Assembly: GCF_000005505.3 (NCBI RefSeq)
Contig: NC_016131.3
Span: 15,273,501-15,337,500 of the forward strand
DNA from: Brachypodium distachyon
Taxonomy: Eukaryota > Streptophyta > Magnoliopsida > Poales > Poaceae
DNA: 64,000 bases
Direction: 5' to 3'
Within the stretch, counting starts at the first letter, position 1, and every line of letters starts with the position of its first letter. The notes under the pieces are model-generated. The model had not been told where the DNA came from and did not search any database. It saw only the letters and a list, made by a program, of their open reading frames with translations. A program made the position numbers and the translations under genes. Shown here piece after piece: positions 24,940 to 36,529 of the stretch.

Positions 24940-27900
24940 TTTCTGACTTAAGGTTGTCAATATCTGATACTCTCTTGAGAGTAGCATGGAAATAAATTAC
25001 CAGCTAAAGTATATTTGGTAAAGCATCAAACCGACCCTATTCTTTTCCATAATAATAATAATAGTAATAATAGTAATAATAGTAATAATAGTAGTAATAA
25101 CAACAACAACAACAACAACAATAATAATCCCTATTCAAGTCAGTGTACAATAGGAACTTGGGTAGTGTTTCCTTTGACAATTGGTATAGAACTGAAGTAT
25201 CGATGATAATAATGAATTTGCATTTGAGGTCTTCTTGAAAACTGGCATGCAATCATTTGAACCTTGGAGCATGAACCTTAGAACATAACATAAGCCAACC
25301 GCATAAAGTCCTCATACTAGACCATGAGCAAACAATGATAAAATACCCTAGACAGTGCTTATGCAGGGGCCTTTTTTATGGAAGGCAGAGCTACAGTGAA
25401 ATATATGAATCACTATCCAAAGAATTACAGAGATAGAGGAAGAAAGCATAAAGAGAATCTAAAAGAAAACAGCTAGATGAAGTGGCTACGATAGGCAGAG
25501 GAATTTGACTTTGTGCCAGTCTAATCAGCAAGTGAGAACCTTTTTGGTCTATGTTTGCCGGGAGGGATTTTCTTTTAGATCTAATTGTTCTGTTGACTTG
25601 TCAGCAACTTGTAATTAGATCTGGATACTGTAAGAATTATATTGATAAAACAAGTTATACTTTTGTTTTACGTTCAATTGGTATCCTGTAGACTGTAATA
25701 TTCACTTGTGCACAATCTTCAGGAAGCATTTAGTTTTGTGACCGTGATGTATTTGCTTACTAGATTTACTAATATTCATTCTTATGTTGTGCGTTAGTGC
25801 CATATGCCCGTATCTGGCATTAGAAACATGCCGGCAATGGAGGCTGAGCAACAAAACTGTTAATTTGATGCGAAATGGCAAGATGCCCACAGTGACCATC
25901 GAGCAGGCTCAAAGAAACTTTATCAAGGTATGATTTTCTATAGTTTGTGAGTTTTTAGTTTGTTACCTGTTGTTGTGCTGTTACCACTATGTCTGAACTG
26001 AACATAGTTGAACTCAATAGCACTCTTAGGCCCTGTTTGGTTAGGCTTTACTTGTGGCTTTTGTTTTTGGCTTATAAGCCAAAAAAGCACCTATTTATGT
26101 GCTTTTGGCTTTGGACTTGATACTGTTAGATGATGGTATAATAAAAAAGCCAAAGCGAAAAACACATAATTGGCTTATAAAGGCAAAAATTGAAACCACA
26201 CTTTTAAGCCTAACCAAACAGGGCCGTAGTTAACTCTTAAAAGTTAGAAGTATGATCTCTATGTTCCATTTTGCATCTGTATTAATTCATTTATATGTTT
26301 TCCAGGCAGTAAAATCTGGTTTGCTCAAGATACTCTCAAAAATGGGCATATCGTTGCTTTCAAGGTTTGTCTATCTTCGCCATCCAATATAACTGAATAA
26401 TGGTGCCATTATGGTGAATTACTTATGCAATTTTTTAACCTGTCCGCATTTTTGGATAGTTACTGTGGAGCTCAGATCTTTGAAATATATGGTCTTGGCC
26501 AAGAAGTTGTTGACCTTGCGTTCTGTGGAAGTGTATCGAAAATCGGAGGGCTCACCCTTGATGAGGTAATTCACGATTTTTGCAGTATGCTGCTTCAAGT
26601 CCCTTGAACCATATGGTAATAGAGTTTTTCAACTCATACCTGATTTAGTTTTGGTCTTTTTATGACCTGCACATTCCTATTTAGAAGAGTATTTAGATGA
26701 CCACCCATAGTTGTTTCTTGTACCTTTGATTTCTTCTGCAACTGCTACCTACTGACACTTTTCACCTCTACTACCCTATCCATTTCTTTTAAAGCTGGGT
26801 AGAGAAACACTATCATTCTGGGTGAAGGCATTCTCAGAAGATACCGCGAAGAGGCTGGAAAACTTTGGATTCATCCAATCTAGACCTGGAGGTAGTACCT
26901 ATCTCATCAACTGTAGCAAAATTTAAGTTTTATGAGTTGGCTGCCTGTATTCTGCCATTTTTCCTCCAGTAAGTTATTTTACCTAAGATGACATTAATAA
27001 ATGCCCCTGAGATCTGGTTGCGGCAACGTGTGCAGCATTGTATATGACATAGATTAACACATCACTTGAGGAACCTATGTTTCTATTGGTCCTTCTGGTG
27101 ATTCAACAATACCGAAGTGCCTTCATGCACTTCTCCTGTCAAGCAGTAGGATGATAATATTACAGCTTCTCTCCGCGCTTGGCTTGACTCTAGCTTAGTT
27201 GTGTACTTTTCCACTTTTCCTGCCTTCTCTCTGATGCACATTCCATTCCTACCTTTGTAATTTTTGGGTTGTTTTTGTAAATCTACTGTTGGACCCTCCC
27301 CTTACAGTTGTTGTTCAGGGATGCACAATTGTGAGGTCTTAGGTTTGATCACCGCCATGCAAAAAATGGAAAATGCTCACGATTAATGTGGTAGTTAAAC
27401 ATCCTTTTTTTTGTTAGTTAGTTATCTGTTTGCTTAAGACTGATAATACCTCCTTCTAATTTCCCCCAAAATGCACCTCTTGTTGTTTCTGAATTGCTTT
27501 TTAGGCAAGAAATTTGTTGGATCATGCAAATATTATATTACTGTCTAGTACTGAAATATGATGTTTTCTCTTTCCTGAATAGGTGAATTTCACGCAAATA
27601 ATCCTGAGATGTCCAAGCTGTTGCACAAAGCAATCCGTGAGAAAAGTGATAATGCATACACCATCTACCAACAACATCTTGCAAGCCGTCCTGTCAATGT
27701 TAGTGGTGCTTAATCCTTACTTTGCAGGTGGGCAACCTGTTCTTTGGTATCACATCTGATTTACCATATCTTTTACACTGCAGGTTCTTCGAGATCTTGT
27801 TGAATTGAAGAGTGACCGAGCGCCCATTCCCATTGGCAAAGTTGAGCCTGCAACCTCTATCGTCGAGCGTTTTTGCACAGGTGGAATGTCCTTGGGAGCT

Positions 27901-30900
27901 ATTTCCAGAGAAACACATGAAGCTATTGCAATTGCAATGAATAGAATAGGCGGGAAATCTAATTCAGGAGAAGGTGGAGAGGTGGGTCATATACTTATCC
28001 ATTAGAAGAACAAAGCTATTTAATTATGTCGAGCAGCTCAAGTGGAATCTATAACATAGAGTTGCTCATGGACTTCTTTTTGCAGGATCCAATCCGCTGG
28101 AGTCCCCTTGAAGATGTCGTTGATGGGTATTCTCCAACACTTCCTCATCTCAAAGGTCTCCAGAATGGGGACACTGCCACAAGTGCCATTAAGCAGGTGG
28201 AGCATCATAATTCATTTTTCTGTTGGTTATCTGCTTTGTTTTGCACTTTACCTTGGCTATTATAAAAGTTTTGATGCAGGCTAGGCTTCTATTTTTTAAA
28301 TCATTACAGATTACTGCACTCTCATAACGACTACCTTATCAATTCTTTCAGTAATTACTGAGTAGGCTATCATAATGACTACCTCATCAGTTCTTTCAGT
28401 AATTACTGAGTAGGCTCTCATAATGACTACCTCATCAGTTCTTTCAGTAATTACTAAGTAGGATTCCATTCAATTTTGTTACGATACCATGCTTAAAAGC
28501 TGCACATAGGAAATCAATGCCGCGAATAAGCCAAACTTACTCGAGAGTAAGCTTTTTACTATTCTCTTAGATGAATGTATTGCTAGCCAATAATCCTTCA
28601 GGATGTTGTGAAACGGGCCAGTACCAGCATTTTTCTGCCCGAAATTACTTTGGGAGCTGAACATCATAATCTTCCATAACTAGAAGGCATTTATTGGTTT
28701 GCCACCGGAACTGACTGGAAAACGGTAGTTTTGCCCTGAAGGGCTCGCAGGTCTGTCAGTGCCTGAAGGTGCTTGTTGCATGTGGGTTGCCACATGTTAG
28801 TGAGCACACAGTGGCAATTCTCAGACCTAAGGGGCATTCAAGTCCCTTGTAGTCTTGTAGATAATGTGTCCTGCTCTTCTAAAAAAAGAAAGAACAAGGG
28901 GAATGTTTAAAGTAATTTCATTCTGCATTGTGCACAATAATTCATCTTTCGATAGGATTAATATACTCCCTCCGTCCAACAAAAGATGTCTCAAATTTGT
29001 TAAAATTTGGATGTATCTTGACATGACTTAGTGTATAGATGCATTCAAATTTAGTCAAAGTTGAGACATCCTTTGTTGGACGGAGGGAGTATTTGAAATT
29101 GTTCTTATATGTGCTATCCTTACACAGGTTGCATCTGGGCGTTTTGGGGTTACGCCCACATTTTTAGTTAATGCTGAACAAATTGAGATAAAGATTGCAC
29201 AAGGGGCGAAGCCTGGTGAAGGGGGCCAACTTCCTGGGAAAAAAGTCAGTGCATACATCGCTCGGTTGAGGAACTCCAAACCTGGTGTCCCTCTGATATC
29301 CCCACCACCGCACCATGACATCTATTCTATCGAGGATCTTGCGCAGTTAATTTTTGACCTCCATCAGGTTTGTCTTGTGCAACTACTGGTACAATATCAA
29401 CTAGTAAATGTTGGTGCAATGGGAGAACTACTAGCTCTAAAATAAGTCATATGGGCATTACATAAGAAACAAAGCCCTTATGCTGCCTGTATGTTAACTA
29501 GCAGTGTCGTTTAATTCTTGGTTGCTTCTTGGGAGAAGGAAGTCCATTTAATGGTACTAACCAAGATGTTTAATTAATATTTTCCCGGGCAGATCAATCC
29601 TAAAGCGAAGGTGTCGGTAAAGCTTGTAGCTGAAGCAGGAATTGGAACTGTAGCCTCTGGAGTATCCAAGGCAAATGCTGACGTGATTCAGGTGGGTTAA
29701 ACACTTCATTCTACTAATTCGTTGACTAGTTCATACTTTCATTGTACATGGTTCTGCATTCTAATAAGTGGCTATGGTTCTATGGTTTATTGCTATAATG
29801 CTATTTACATTTTTTAATGTCTTCTACACATAACTTTGATGTGAGGTGTTGTATTCTATAGCTGGCCCTTATGAGGTTGCATAAGCCTTTTCCCCCTTAT
29901 TTCATGCTACATACAGTGGCATTTGTTGTATGATATTCACAATGATATATCTTCTCGTGTTTCTTTAGAATAAGACATATTTGTTCCCTATGATATTGAT
30001 TAGGTAGATATGGCTACAGTGGCACTTGTCCTGTACTTGCTAACAAACCTCACTTTTTAGTGTAGTCGTATGCAATAAACTGTTAGGGATTTTCAGAAAT
30101 GTAATAAATTTTCCTAAAACACAGATGCAGCACAATTATTGCATACACAGACACCATAGGGTATACCATAGGTCCATAGCACATGCTTATTGCATACACA
30201 GACAGCATAAGGTATGCCACTAGTTCTAAAGATGATTAACTAATGCAATGATTGGATGGACACGCTAAACCACTTACACCATATGAAACTCTGAGACAAA
30301 CCATGTTATGAACCTTTAATTTGCTGTTAGTGCTTTTATCCCAGGTAAACTGTACTCGTAGGTGAACTAGAGTTTTTGCGTACTTATTTTGGTCATCTGA
30401 AATACCACTTTATTGTATAGATATCAGGTCATGATGGTGGTACTGGAGCTAGCCCAATTAGTTCAATCAAGCATGCAGGGGGTCCTTGGGAACTTGGCCT
30501 TACGGAAACACACCAGGTTTCCTACATTTAACTGTTTGTTGTATTCTTCTTGCAGTACCAAATCACTTTCTTTGTTCTAAAGCTAGTTACTTCCTCCAGA
30601 CACTTATACAAAATGGTTTGAGAGAGAGGGTGGTACTTAGGGTGGATGGTGGATTCAGGAGTGGCCTAGATGTCCTTTTGGCTGCTGCCATGGGTGCTGA
30701 TGAATATGGTTTCGGTTCTGTAGCTATGATAGCTACTGGATGTGTCATGGCACGCATTTGCCACACCAACAATTGTCCAGTTGGAGTCGCTAGTCAGGTA
30801 GTAACAGCACAAATTATTTTTTTATTCTCTTGCTTGGTTATTATACCTTACATTCTATGAGCCTGCAGAGAGAAGAGCTTCGTGCTAGGTTTCCTGGTGT

Positions 30901-32840
30901 TCCTGGCGATCTTGTGAATTACTTCCTCTTTGTCGCAGAGGAGGTATGGCATCACTCATATTACTAATGCCATTTGTGTTACCTCTTCCAGTGCTTGATT
31001 TTGCAACATGCATATTCTTTTTGGTATCCAGGTACGAGCCACATTAGCTCAGTTGGGTTATGAGAAGCTGGATGATATCACTGGGCGAACAGATTTACTT
31101 AAACCAAAGCATATTTCGTTGGTGAAAACTCAGCACATTGATCTTGGATACCTACTAATGGTACGGAGTCTCAGTTGAGTTATTGGCCTTTATGCCTATG
31201 CTTGTTATATTAATCAATATTCTTGTATCAGAATTCCGGATTGCCCAAATGGAGCAGCTCTCAGATAAGGAGCCAGGATGTCCACTCTAATGGTCCTGTT
31301 CTTGACGAGACTATCCTTGCAGATCCAGAGGTAATATTGTCGGTAGCTCTTAACTATATTGAATAACTTGACTAATGACTGTCCTCCTGAGCAGATTTGT
31401 GGTAGATCTTAACTATATTGAATAACTTGACTAATGACTGTCCTCCTGAACAGATTTGTGCATACCCTATATCTGATCTTTCTTGAAACCAGAACTTTAA
31501 CATTGATGATCAATAGCAATTGTAGTCTAAAGTGAAGTGCATAGTTGTCATACGTGCAGCATTATTTATGCCATATAAATTTTGCAGGTATCCGATGCAA
31601 TTGAGAATGAGAAAGAGGTTTCGAAGACATTTCCAATTTATAATGTTGACAGAGCTGTCTGCGGTCGAGTAGCAGGTGCCATTGCTAAGAAATACGGAGA
31701 CACAGGCTTTGCAGGCCAGCTGAACATCACGTATGTCAATTATTTCTGTTTTGCGCAATTTTGTGTCATTTTGTTTTTATTATATTATGAAAAGGTAGAA
31801 AATAAACAATTTCAAACATTTCAGGTTCACTGGAAGTGCAGGACAGTCCTTTGGTTGTTTTCTGACCCCTGGCATGAATGTTCGCCTAGTAGGAGAGGCC
31901 AACGATTATGTGGGAAAGGTACTAAATATCAACTCTATTGAAAATCATGTCTGACCAGCCATAGTTGGAAACACTTGTCTTTATAATGTTTTTCTATTTA
32001 TTTTTTCAGGGTATGGCTGGTGGAGAGTTGGTTGTAGTTCCTGTAGATGATACAGGATTTGTTCCTGAGGAGGCTGCTATAGTTGGAAACACTTGTCTGT
32101 ATGGAGCAACGGGTGGTCAAGTATTTGTGAGAGGAAAGACAGGAGAAAGATTTGCAGTTCGGAACTCTCTTGGGCAAGCAGTGGTCGAGGGCACAGGAGA
32201 TCATTGCTGTGAATACATGACTGGTGGCTGTGTGGTTGTACTTGGCAAGTAAGTACACAGCACGCAGAATTCCCATTTTGTGCAATACCCTTGTCCTAAT
32301 ATTTTATATTTCTCAATCCACAGAGTTGGGAGGAACGTTGCTGCCGGAATGACTGGTGGCCTTGCCTACATTCTAGATGAGGATGACACGCTAGTCCCAA
32401 AGGTAGCGAACTTGGAACCTCTAATTATTACTCTGCTTAGCTTTTCTTCCATACAGTGAAGCCCCAGATACAAAATGTCAAGGTTATAACGTGCAAGTGT
32501 TTTAATAGGTTAACAAGGAGATTGTCAAGATGCAGAGAGTGAATGCTCCAGCTGGGCAGATGCAACTCAAGGGCTTGATTGAGGCCTATGTTGTAAGTGA
32601 ACTGCATATTTATGTTCTGTGCGAAACAATGGGCATGCCCACATCTTCCTAATCTGGATGTCGCTCTTGTAGGAAAAAACGGGCAGCGTAAAAGGTGCCA
32701 AAATTCTGAGCGAATGGGAGGCATATCTGCCACTCTTCTGGCAATTGGTACCACCCAGCGAAGAAGACTCGCCTGAAGCGTGTGCTGAGTTCGAGAGAGT
32801 ACTTGCCAGGCAAGCAACAGCAGTGCAATCCGCAAAGTGA
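16282..32840 (+). CDS. Fd-GOGAT: Ferredoxin-dependent glutamate synthase, chloroplastic
   Basis: Makes two glutamates from glutamine and 2-oxoglutarate in the plastid stroma, using reduced ferredoxin (photorespiratory and primary ammonium assimilation). Spliced product 1608 aa. Coding exons: 16282-16509, 17224-17536, 18058-18500, 18621-18752, 19059-19157, 19269-19339, 20087-20183, 21259-21351, 21445-21590, 22365-22524, 23129-23239, 23319-23534, 24445-24602, 25798-25927, 26306-26364, 26460-26565, 26795-26891, 27583-27698, 27784-27981, 28086-28196, 29128-29367, 29593-29691, 30421-30516, 30600-30797, 30869-30943, 31032-31160, 31232-31330, 31588-31730, 31825-31918, 32010-32248, 32324-32402, 32509-32592, 32673-32840. 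Residues 1-89 are an Arg/Ala-rich transit peptide; Cys90 (ERGACGVGF) is the predicted mature N-terminal nucleophile of the glutaminase domain. A central domain, the FMN-binding synthase domain (about 830-1240) and a C-terminal beta-helix domain follow. Cys1221, Cys1227 and Cys1232 fit the 3Fe-4S pattern CX5CX4C. No NAD(P)H/FAD beta-subunit region follows, so this is the ferredoxin type. No breaks. Confidence 0.97.
24871..24934. repeat. (AT)n microsatellite, 64 bp
   Basis: Perfect alternating AT from 24871 to 24934 inside Fd-GOGAT intron 13 (24603-25797). Confidence 0.95.
25050..25128. repeat. Trinucleotide repeat (AAT/AGT/AAC)n
   Basis: Runs of AAT interrupted by AGT, then seven AAC units, then AAT again, in the same intron as the (AT)n tract. 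In one frame it reads as poly-Asn/Ser, but it is intronic and not coding. Confidence 0.9.
26029..26225. mobile_element. Tourist/Harbinger-like MITE in Fd-GOGAT intron 14
   Basis: Ends are GGCCCTGTTTGGTTAGGCTT and, reversed, GGCCCTGTTTGGTTAGGCTT, a perfect 20-bp match. The interior is largely self-complementary (GGCTTATAAGCC blocks). The flanks are TTA (26026-26028) and GTA (26226-26228), which fits a PIF/Harbinger 3-bp duplication with one change. No clear 8-bp duplication supports a hAT origin instead. Confidence 0.7.
28319..28462. repeat. 48-bp tandem repeat, three copies
   Basis: Units start at 28319, 28367 and 28415 and read CTCTCATAATGACTACCTCA onwards, differing by a few substitutions. 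It lies in Fd-GOGAT intron 20. Confidence 0.92.
28966..29089. mobile_element. Stowaway MITE, 124 bp, in Fd-GOGAT intron 20
   Basis: Starts CTCCCTCCGTCCAACAAAAG and ends with its near-perfect inverse, with TA duplications at 28964-28965 and 29090-29091. The right end is 38 bp before the acceptor of the 29128 exon. The same family, at the same length, is present at 37743-37866. Confidence 0.93.
30136..30225. repeat. 51-bp imperfect tandem duplication
   Basis: TTATTGCATACACAGACA followed by a similar CATA/GGTAT stretch occurs at 30136 and again at 30187, in Fd-GOGAT intron 22. The second copy diverges at its 3' end. Confidence 0.7.
31342..31459. repeat. 59-bp tandem duplication
   Basis: Two copies (31342-31400 and 31401-31459), differing by about two substitutions, begin 11 bp after the end of the 31232-31330 exon of Fd-GOGAT. 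The duplication leaves the splice donor outside the repeat. Confidence 0.9.
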
Positions 32841-33949
32841 TCAAGTACCTCTTCTAGTTAAACCCCAATCGCAACGATGATCAAACTAAAAGGAAAGCGT
32901 TCTTACTGTGAAACTTCCAAATGATTTCTTCGGGACCTGGCGCTCCTTGTGAAGCATGAACGTGCCCCAAAGGCTGCAATTTTGTGGAAGCTCTGCCCAA
33001 GGCATCTTTTCGAAATGAGCTCGCAGAACCCATCGAGGATTCTTCTGCACGCACGCTCTTGCACGCTAGGTAGGTGATCGCCCCTGTAAATTGGTTTGCT
33101 GACGGTTGCATGGTCCTGTTGGACTGCTGCTCTCTGTATAGGATTCTTGCCCTGTGTAATTATTATATATGCGGAGTATATATTTTTTTGTTCAGGACAC
33201 ATTTAGTTCTTACTACAACTTATACGCGCGCGTCCAGTGGTTCTGTGGTTGCCACTTTCAGTACAGTACAGAATAATGTGGATGGTGAAGTGTACGTTGT
33301 TCCTAGGTTGCTTCGTTAATCAATATGACATGGTGGAAAACATCTTGGCTCACCCGCCGGATAACGGGTAACAGGTATCCATCTCCCATGAGTATACCTG
33401 TTACCCATGAGTATACCTGTTACCCGTCTTCATATTTGTCATTGGATAATTTTTTTTTCCATACTTGCTGTACGTCAGGATAAATGCGTATACGCGAGCG
33501 GGTAAAATATCCTTTCGAAGATTTGACCGCATGATGGCTGGCGGATGGAATCAAACAAATGGCTGGTGACTTAAAAACGGTTATATCGAACTATTTGCAC
33601 GCGATGTAAACCCAAGAGACTTTTTTTTTCTGAGAAACTGGTATCCCTGACTCGTTAAACAGTGAAAGATAGCCCGTGTGGAGTTTTCCGTATTTGATAG
33701 TTTGGCTAGGCCGATAAATTCAAAAGCATGGCGAGTTAAGTATTCCAGATTCCTCCCTCCCGATAAATTCAAAAGAAAAGAAGGAAAAGGTATTCCAAAT
33801 TCCTCAAAAACAGAGAGCAGGAATTGACTTATAACTTTATAAAACACTTTTGCTATTATCTTGGTTGTGAAACTACATGACAAATCTAAGTTAAAATAAC
33901 TTCTTTCAGTTGAGTTATAAACGTTACATGTGAAATCCTCTACTCCCGC
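32841..33949. other. Fd-GOGAT 3' region and intergenic
   Basis: The first few hundred bases should hold the Fd-GOGAT 3' UTR. No coding sequence is supported up to the stop of the minus-strand B3-like gene. A small cluster of direct and inverted repeats at 33366-33426 is described in the findings. Confidence 0.5.
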
Positions 33950-34732
33950 CTATCCTTTCTTAGTGATCAAAACATGCAACGGGCTATCAGCACACACGTT
34001 GGAGCCAAACAAACGGAAGAAGCGCTCCCTGAAGGCCCAGATCTCGACGGCGTCGCCCACCTTGAAGCTGCAGTCGGCGATGAAGCCCAGGTACCCCTCT
34101 CCCTTGATGATGACGCCGCGGCTGCTCTCCCAGCGCGACATCTGCAGCTCCCTGATGCCGGCGTCGTAGCCCACCACGAGCACCGGCAGCCCGCCGTGCT
34201 TCTTCCCCTTCCGCTTCTTCTTCCTCATCCCCTCTTGGTTCTGATCCTCTGGGACTACAAGCTGCCTCGGCGGCCTTGGCCTTGGGGCCTCGTCGTGTAG
34301 AAGGTTGGCGGCGGCGAGCTCTATAGGGGAGAGGATTGGGCGGAGGTTGCGGAGCACGCCGTCGGTCGGTAGCCGGAACCGGTTCTGGTGCGGGTCGAGG
34401 TCCGTGGCCGTCACGGTCTTCTCGGCGATGAAGTGCACCGGAAGTTCGAAGCGGAGCTTGAGGTGCGGGAACAGCTTCCCGCGGACCCACCACGGCTCGA
34501 CCCGAGAATCGGGTGCGAAGGCCGCGAGTGGGACCGCGTTTATAGGCTCGGATAATGATGACGATGATGAAGGTGGTGCCAAGTACGGCACCAGAGGACC
34601 CGGCAGGGCTGCCGCATTGGCACGTTGCTGTGCCTCTGCGGCGGCCGCCGGGTCGTAGACGGTCAGCTCGAGCGGCCGCTTGCAGCCGGCGTGCACGGAG
34701 CTGCAGCTGGTTCGGGCTTCGACGACGCACAT
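33950..34732 (-). CDS. B3/DUF313-like putative DNA-binding protein
   Basis: Predicted 260 aa, one exon, starting MCVVEARTSC. An upstream in-frame extension to 34825 is open, but the start at 34732 gives the more typical N-terminus. The core from about residue 120 has the DUF313 pattern: LKLRFELPVHFIAEKTVTAT, then DLDPHQNRFRLP, and the C-terminal half of the fold, LQMSRWESSRGVIIKGEGYL, then FKVGDAVEIWAFRERFF. Proteins of this plant-specific B3 branch are thought to bind DNA in the nucleus; targets are unknown. A Lys/Arg-rich stretch near residue 185 (KKKRKGKK) could act as a nuclear localisation signal. Large GC-rich overlapping frames on both strands are shadows. Assignment by pattern, not by search. 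Confidence 0.78.
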   Translation of the reverse strand: MCVVEARTSCSSVHAGCKRPLELTVYDPAAAAEAQQRANAAALPGPLVPYLAPPSSSSSLSEPINAVPLAAFAPDSRVEPWWVRGKLFPHLKLRFELPVHFIAEKTVTATDLDPHQNRFRLPTDGVLRNLRPILSPIELAAANLLHDEAPRPRPPRQLVVPEDQNQEGMRKKKRKGKKHGGLPVLVVGYDAGIRELQMSRWESSRGVIIKGEGYLGFIADCSFKVGDAVEIWAFRERFFRLFGSNVCADSPLHVLITKKG

Positions 34733-36413
34733 CGTGAACACGGCTTCTTCCTTTGTTCGTGAATTCGTTGGCGCGGTACACGGTTTGTCTCGGCGGGTTG
34801 GGATGGATGCGGCGCAATGGAGCAATGGTTAATTGGGTTGGGAGGAAACGAGGAAGGGCGCCGGCCGGGCATATATGTAGCCGGACGATCATGCGTCCTC
34901 CGGAATTGGACTCCGACTCCAGTTGCGAGAGATCACGACGAACTCGCGTCCAGCTGATCACAGAGTCCGGACGGGAATGGGATTCCAGGTCCCTAGTTAA
35001 TTCGAATTCCACATTTCCACGGCCAGTCCGACGCGGGTTTCTCCCTCATTTTAATTTGGGCCCGTTAACTAGCCCTCGCTCGGCCCAAATAGTGCGTCGC
35101 GCACCGTTCGGGCCGAATAATGCATTCTCCTGCAGGCCAATGCTGCTAATGCATTCCGCTGCCCAGGCCCAGCTCCGACCGACGCTACGCTGCTCATCTA
35201 CTCCGTGGCGCTTGTTTGTGCCACTCACCGAGAGTTCCTGCAACTCCATGTTCCTTCTTCCTCAGGGCCGAATGCCAATGCAAGCCCTTGCGAGGGTTTC
35301 TTCTTCTTTTTTCCTGCGATTCAGGAGTTCAGAACTTGTCTCCACGGCAATTCCACGTTCATTCCCAGAATGGCTGTAAAAGAAAATTATGGTGGGACTC
35401 ACGATTATTGCTAGCACGTCATGCATACATATTGCTACGCCTCATCGATCGATCCCTGTTATATATGTTGGCTAATTAATTAACAACTGAGCTCCGTGAC
35501 CATGCAAGCAAAAGCAGAGTCTCGTCCCAGCTTTCACACACAGAACAGAAGACAGAAACACCATGCACGCACGCACGCACGCATCCAATGCATGGTTTGG
35601 GCAGCAACGACCCATGCATGCAGTTAATTGACGAGGTTTACTAGCTGAAAGTAGCTACCACATCACTATCATTTCCCTTATATTACTAGCAAATTAAGTA
35701 GTTGGGGGGCATAAACTAACACTTGGTTGAAAAAAGAGAGGACTTCATGCGTGTACTGTCTTGGACTCGATCATGCTGCCATGCAACTTGGATATTACGT
35801 ACTTCCTCCGTTCCAAATACTTGTCGTGGTTTTATTAGTTCAATTTTGCACTAAAATCACGACAAGTATTTAGAAACCGAGGGAGTAGTAGGTAGGTACG
35901 ATGAAATATCATATAGCTGCTGACTTGAGCCGATCGATCTTGGCATGTTAACTGGGATGGTATTGATCAACTTTATCACAAGCATCGTCGAAAATTAAAG
36001 AGGTCTTATAATTAAGTCAGCTGTCGTCCAATTGATGAATTATACGTACCTGCTGTTGTGTGTGCGCATAACCTTTTTCACACCAGAAAGTTGTCAATTT
36101 CTTGTGTGGACATACACATCGGCTATAACGAATGTCATTTGTAAAATTTGACTACATGCGTTTGTTATAAAAAAAGAGAGTTCCTTGCTTTGTGCATATG
36201 TACGGTAGGCACGCGCATGCATGGAAACAAGCATGTTTGGTGCAGAACAAAAATAAGTTAGGTGGACTATATATGCATGCATCCACGCGCGTCCACATGC
36301 ATAGAAAAAATGATACGGTTATCACAAAGGTAAGCTACGACGTTGTTTAATTATAGCATTAATTAATTTGGACCGAATCAACAAAAACCCTAACCTGACA
36401 CTCAGCCACTCTC
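34733..36413. other. Intergenic, B3-like gene promoter side
   Basis: Sequence up to about 35300 is mixed GC; the rest is AT-rich with (CACG)n and (CATG)n-like short repeats near 35560-35590. Open frames at 34753-35379 have no motif. One Stowaway is listed separately. Confidence 0.5.
35802..35885. mobile_element. Stowaway MITE, 84 bp
   Basis: CTTCCTCCGTTCCAAATACT at the left and its inverse at the right end, with TA at 35800-35801 and 35886-35887. The two arms, containing TTGTCGTGGTTTTA and its inverse, make almost the whole element a hairpin. Confidence 0.88.
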
Positions 36414-36421
36414 TATATAAA
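36414..36421 (+). promoter_or_regulatory. TATA box of the small unknown gene
   Basis: TATATAAA, 109 bases before the ATG at 36530, followed by a purine/pyrimidine-mixed leader rich in GAGA and CAACCACAGAGAGA. A strong match in position and sequence, supporting real transcription of the gene that follows. Confidence 0.65.
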
Positions 36422-36529
36422 GAAGCTACCCCTAGCTCCTCATATTCACTCACCCAACCACAGAGAGACAAAGATCAGAGCTAGACTAGAGAGATCAGAA
36501 AGGTTGCTAGAACAGAGAGAATTAACCTG

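Noticed and set aside
25037..25252. Poly-Tyr/Cys open frame on the minus strand
   Set aside because: It is a translation of the trinucleotide repeat in Fd-GOGAT intron 13.
33987..35012. 341-residue open frame on the minus strand overlapping the B3-like gene
   Set aside because: It is an out-of-frame, Arg/Pro/Ala-rich shadow of the GC-rich B3-like coding sequence; the alternative frame has the DUF313 motifs.
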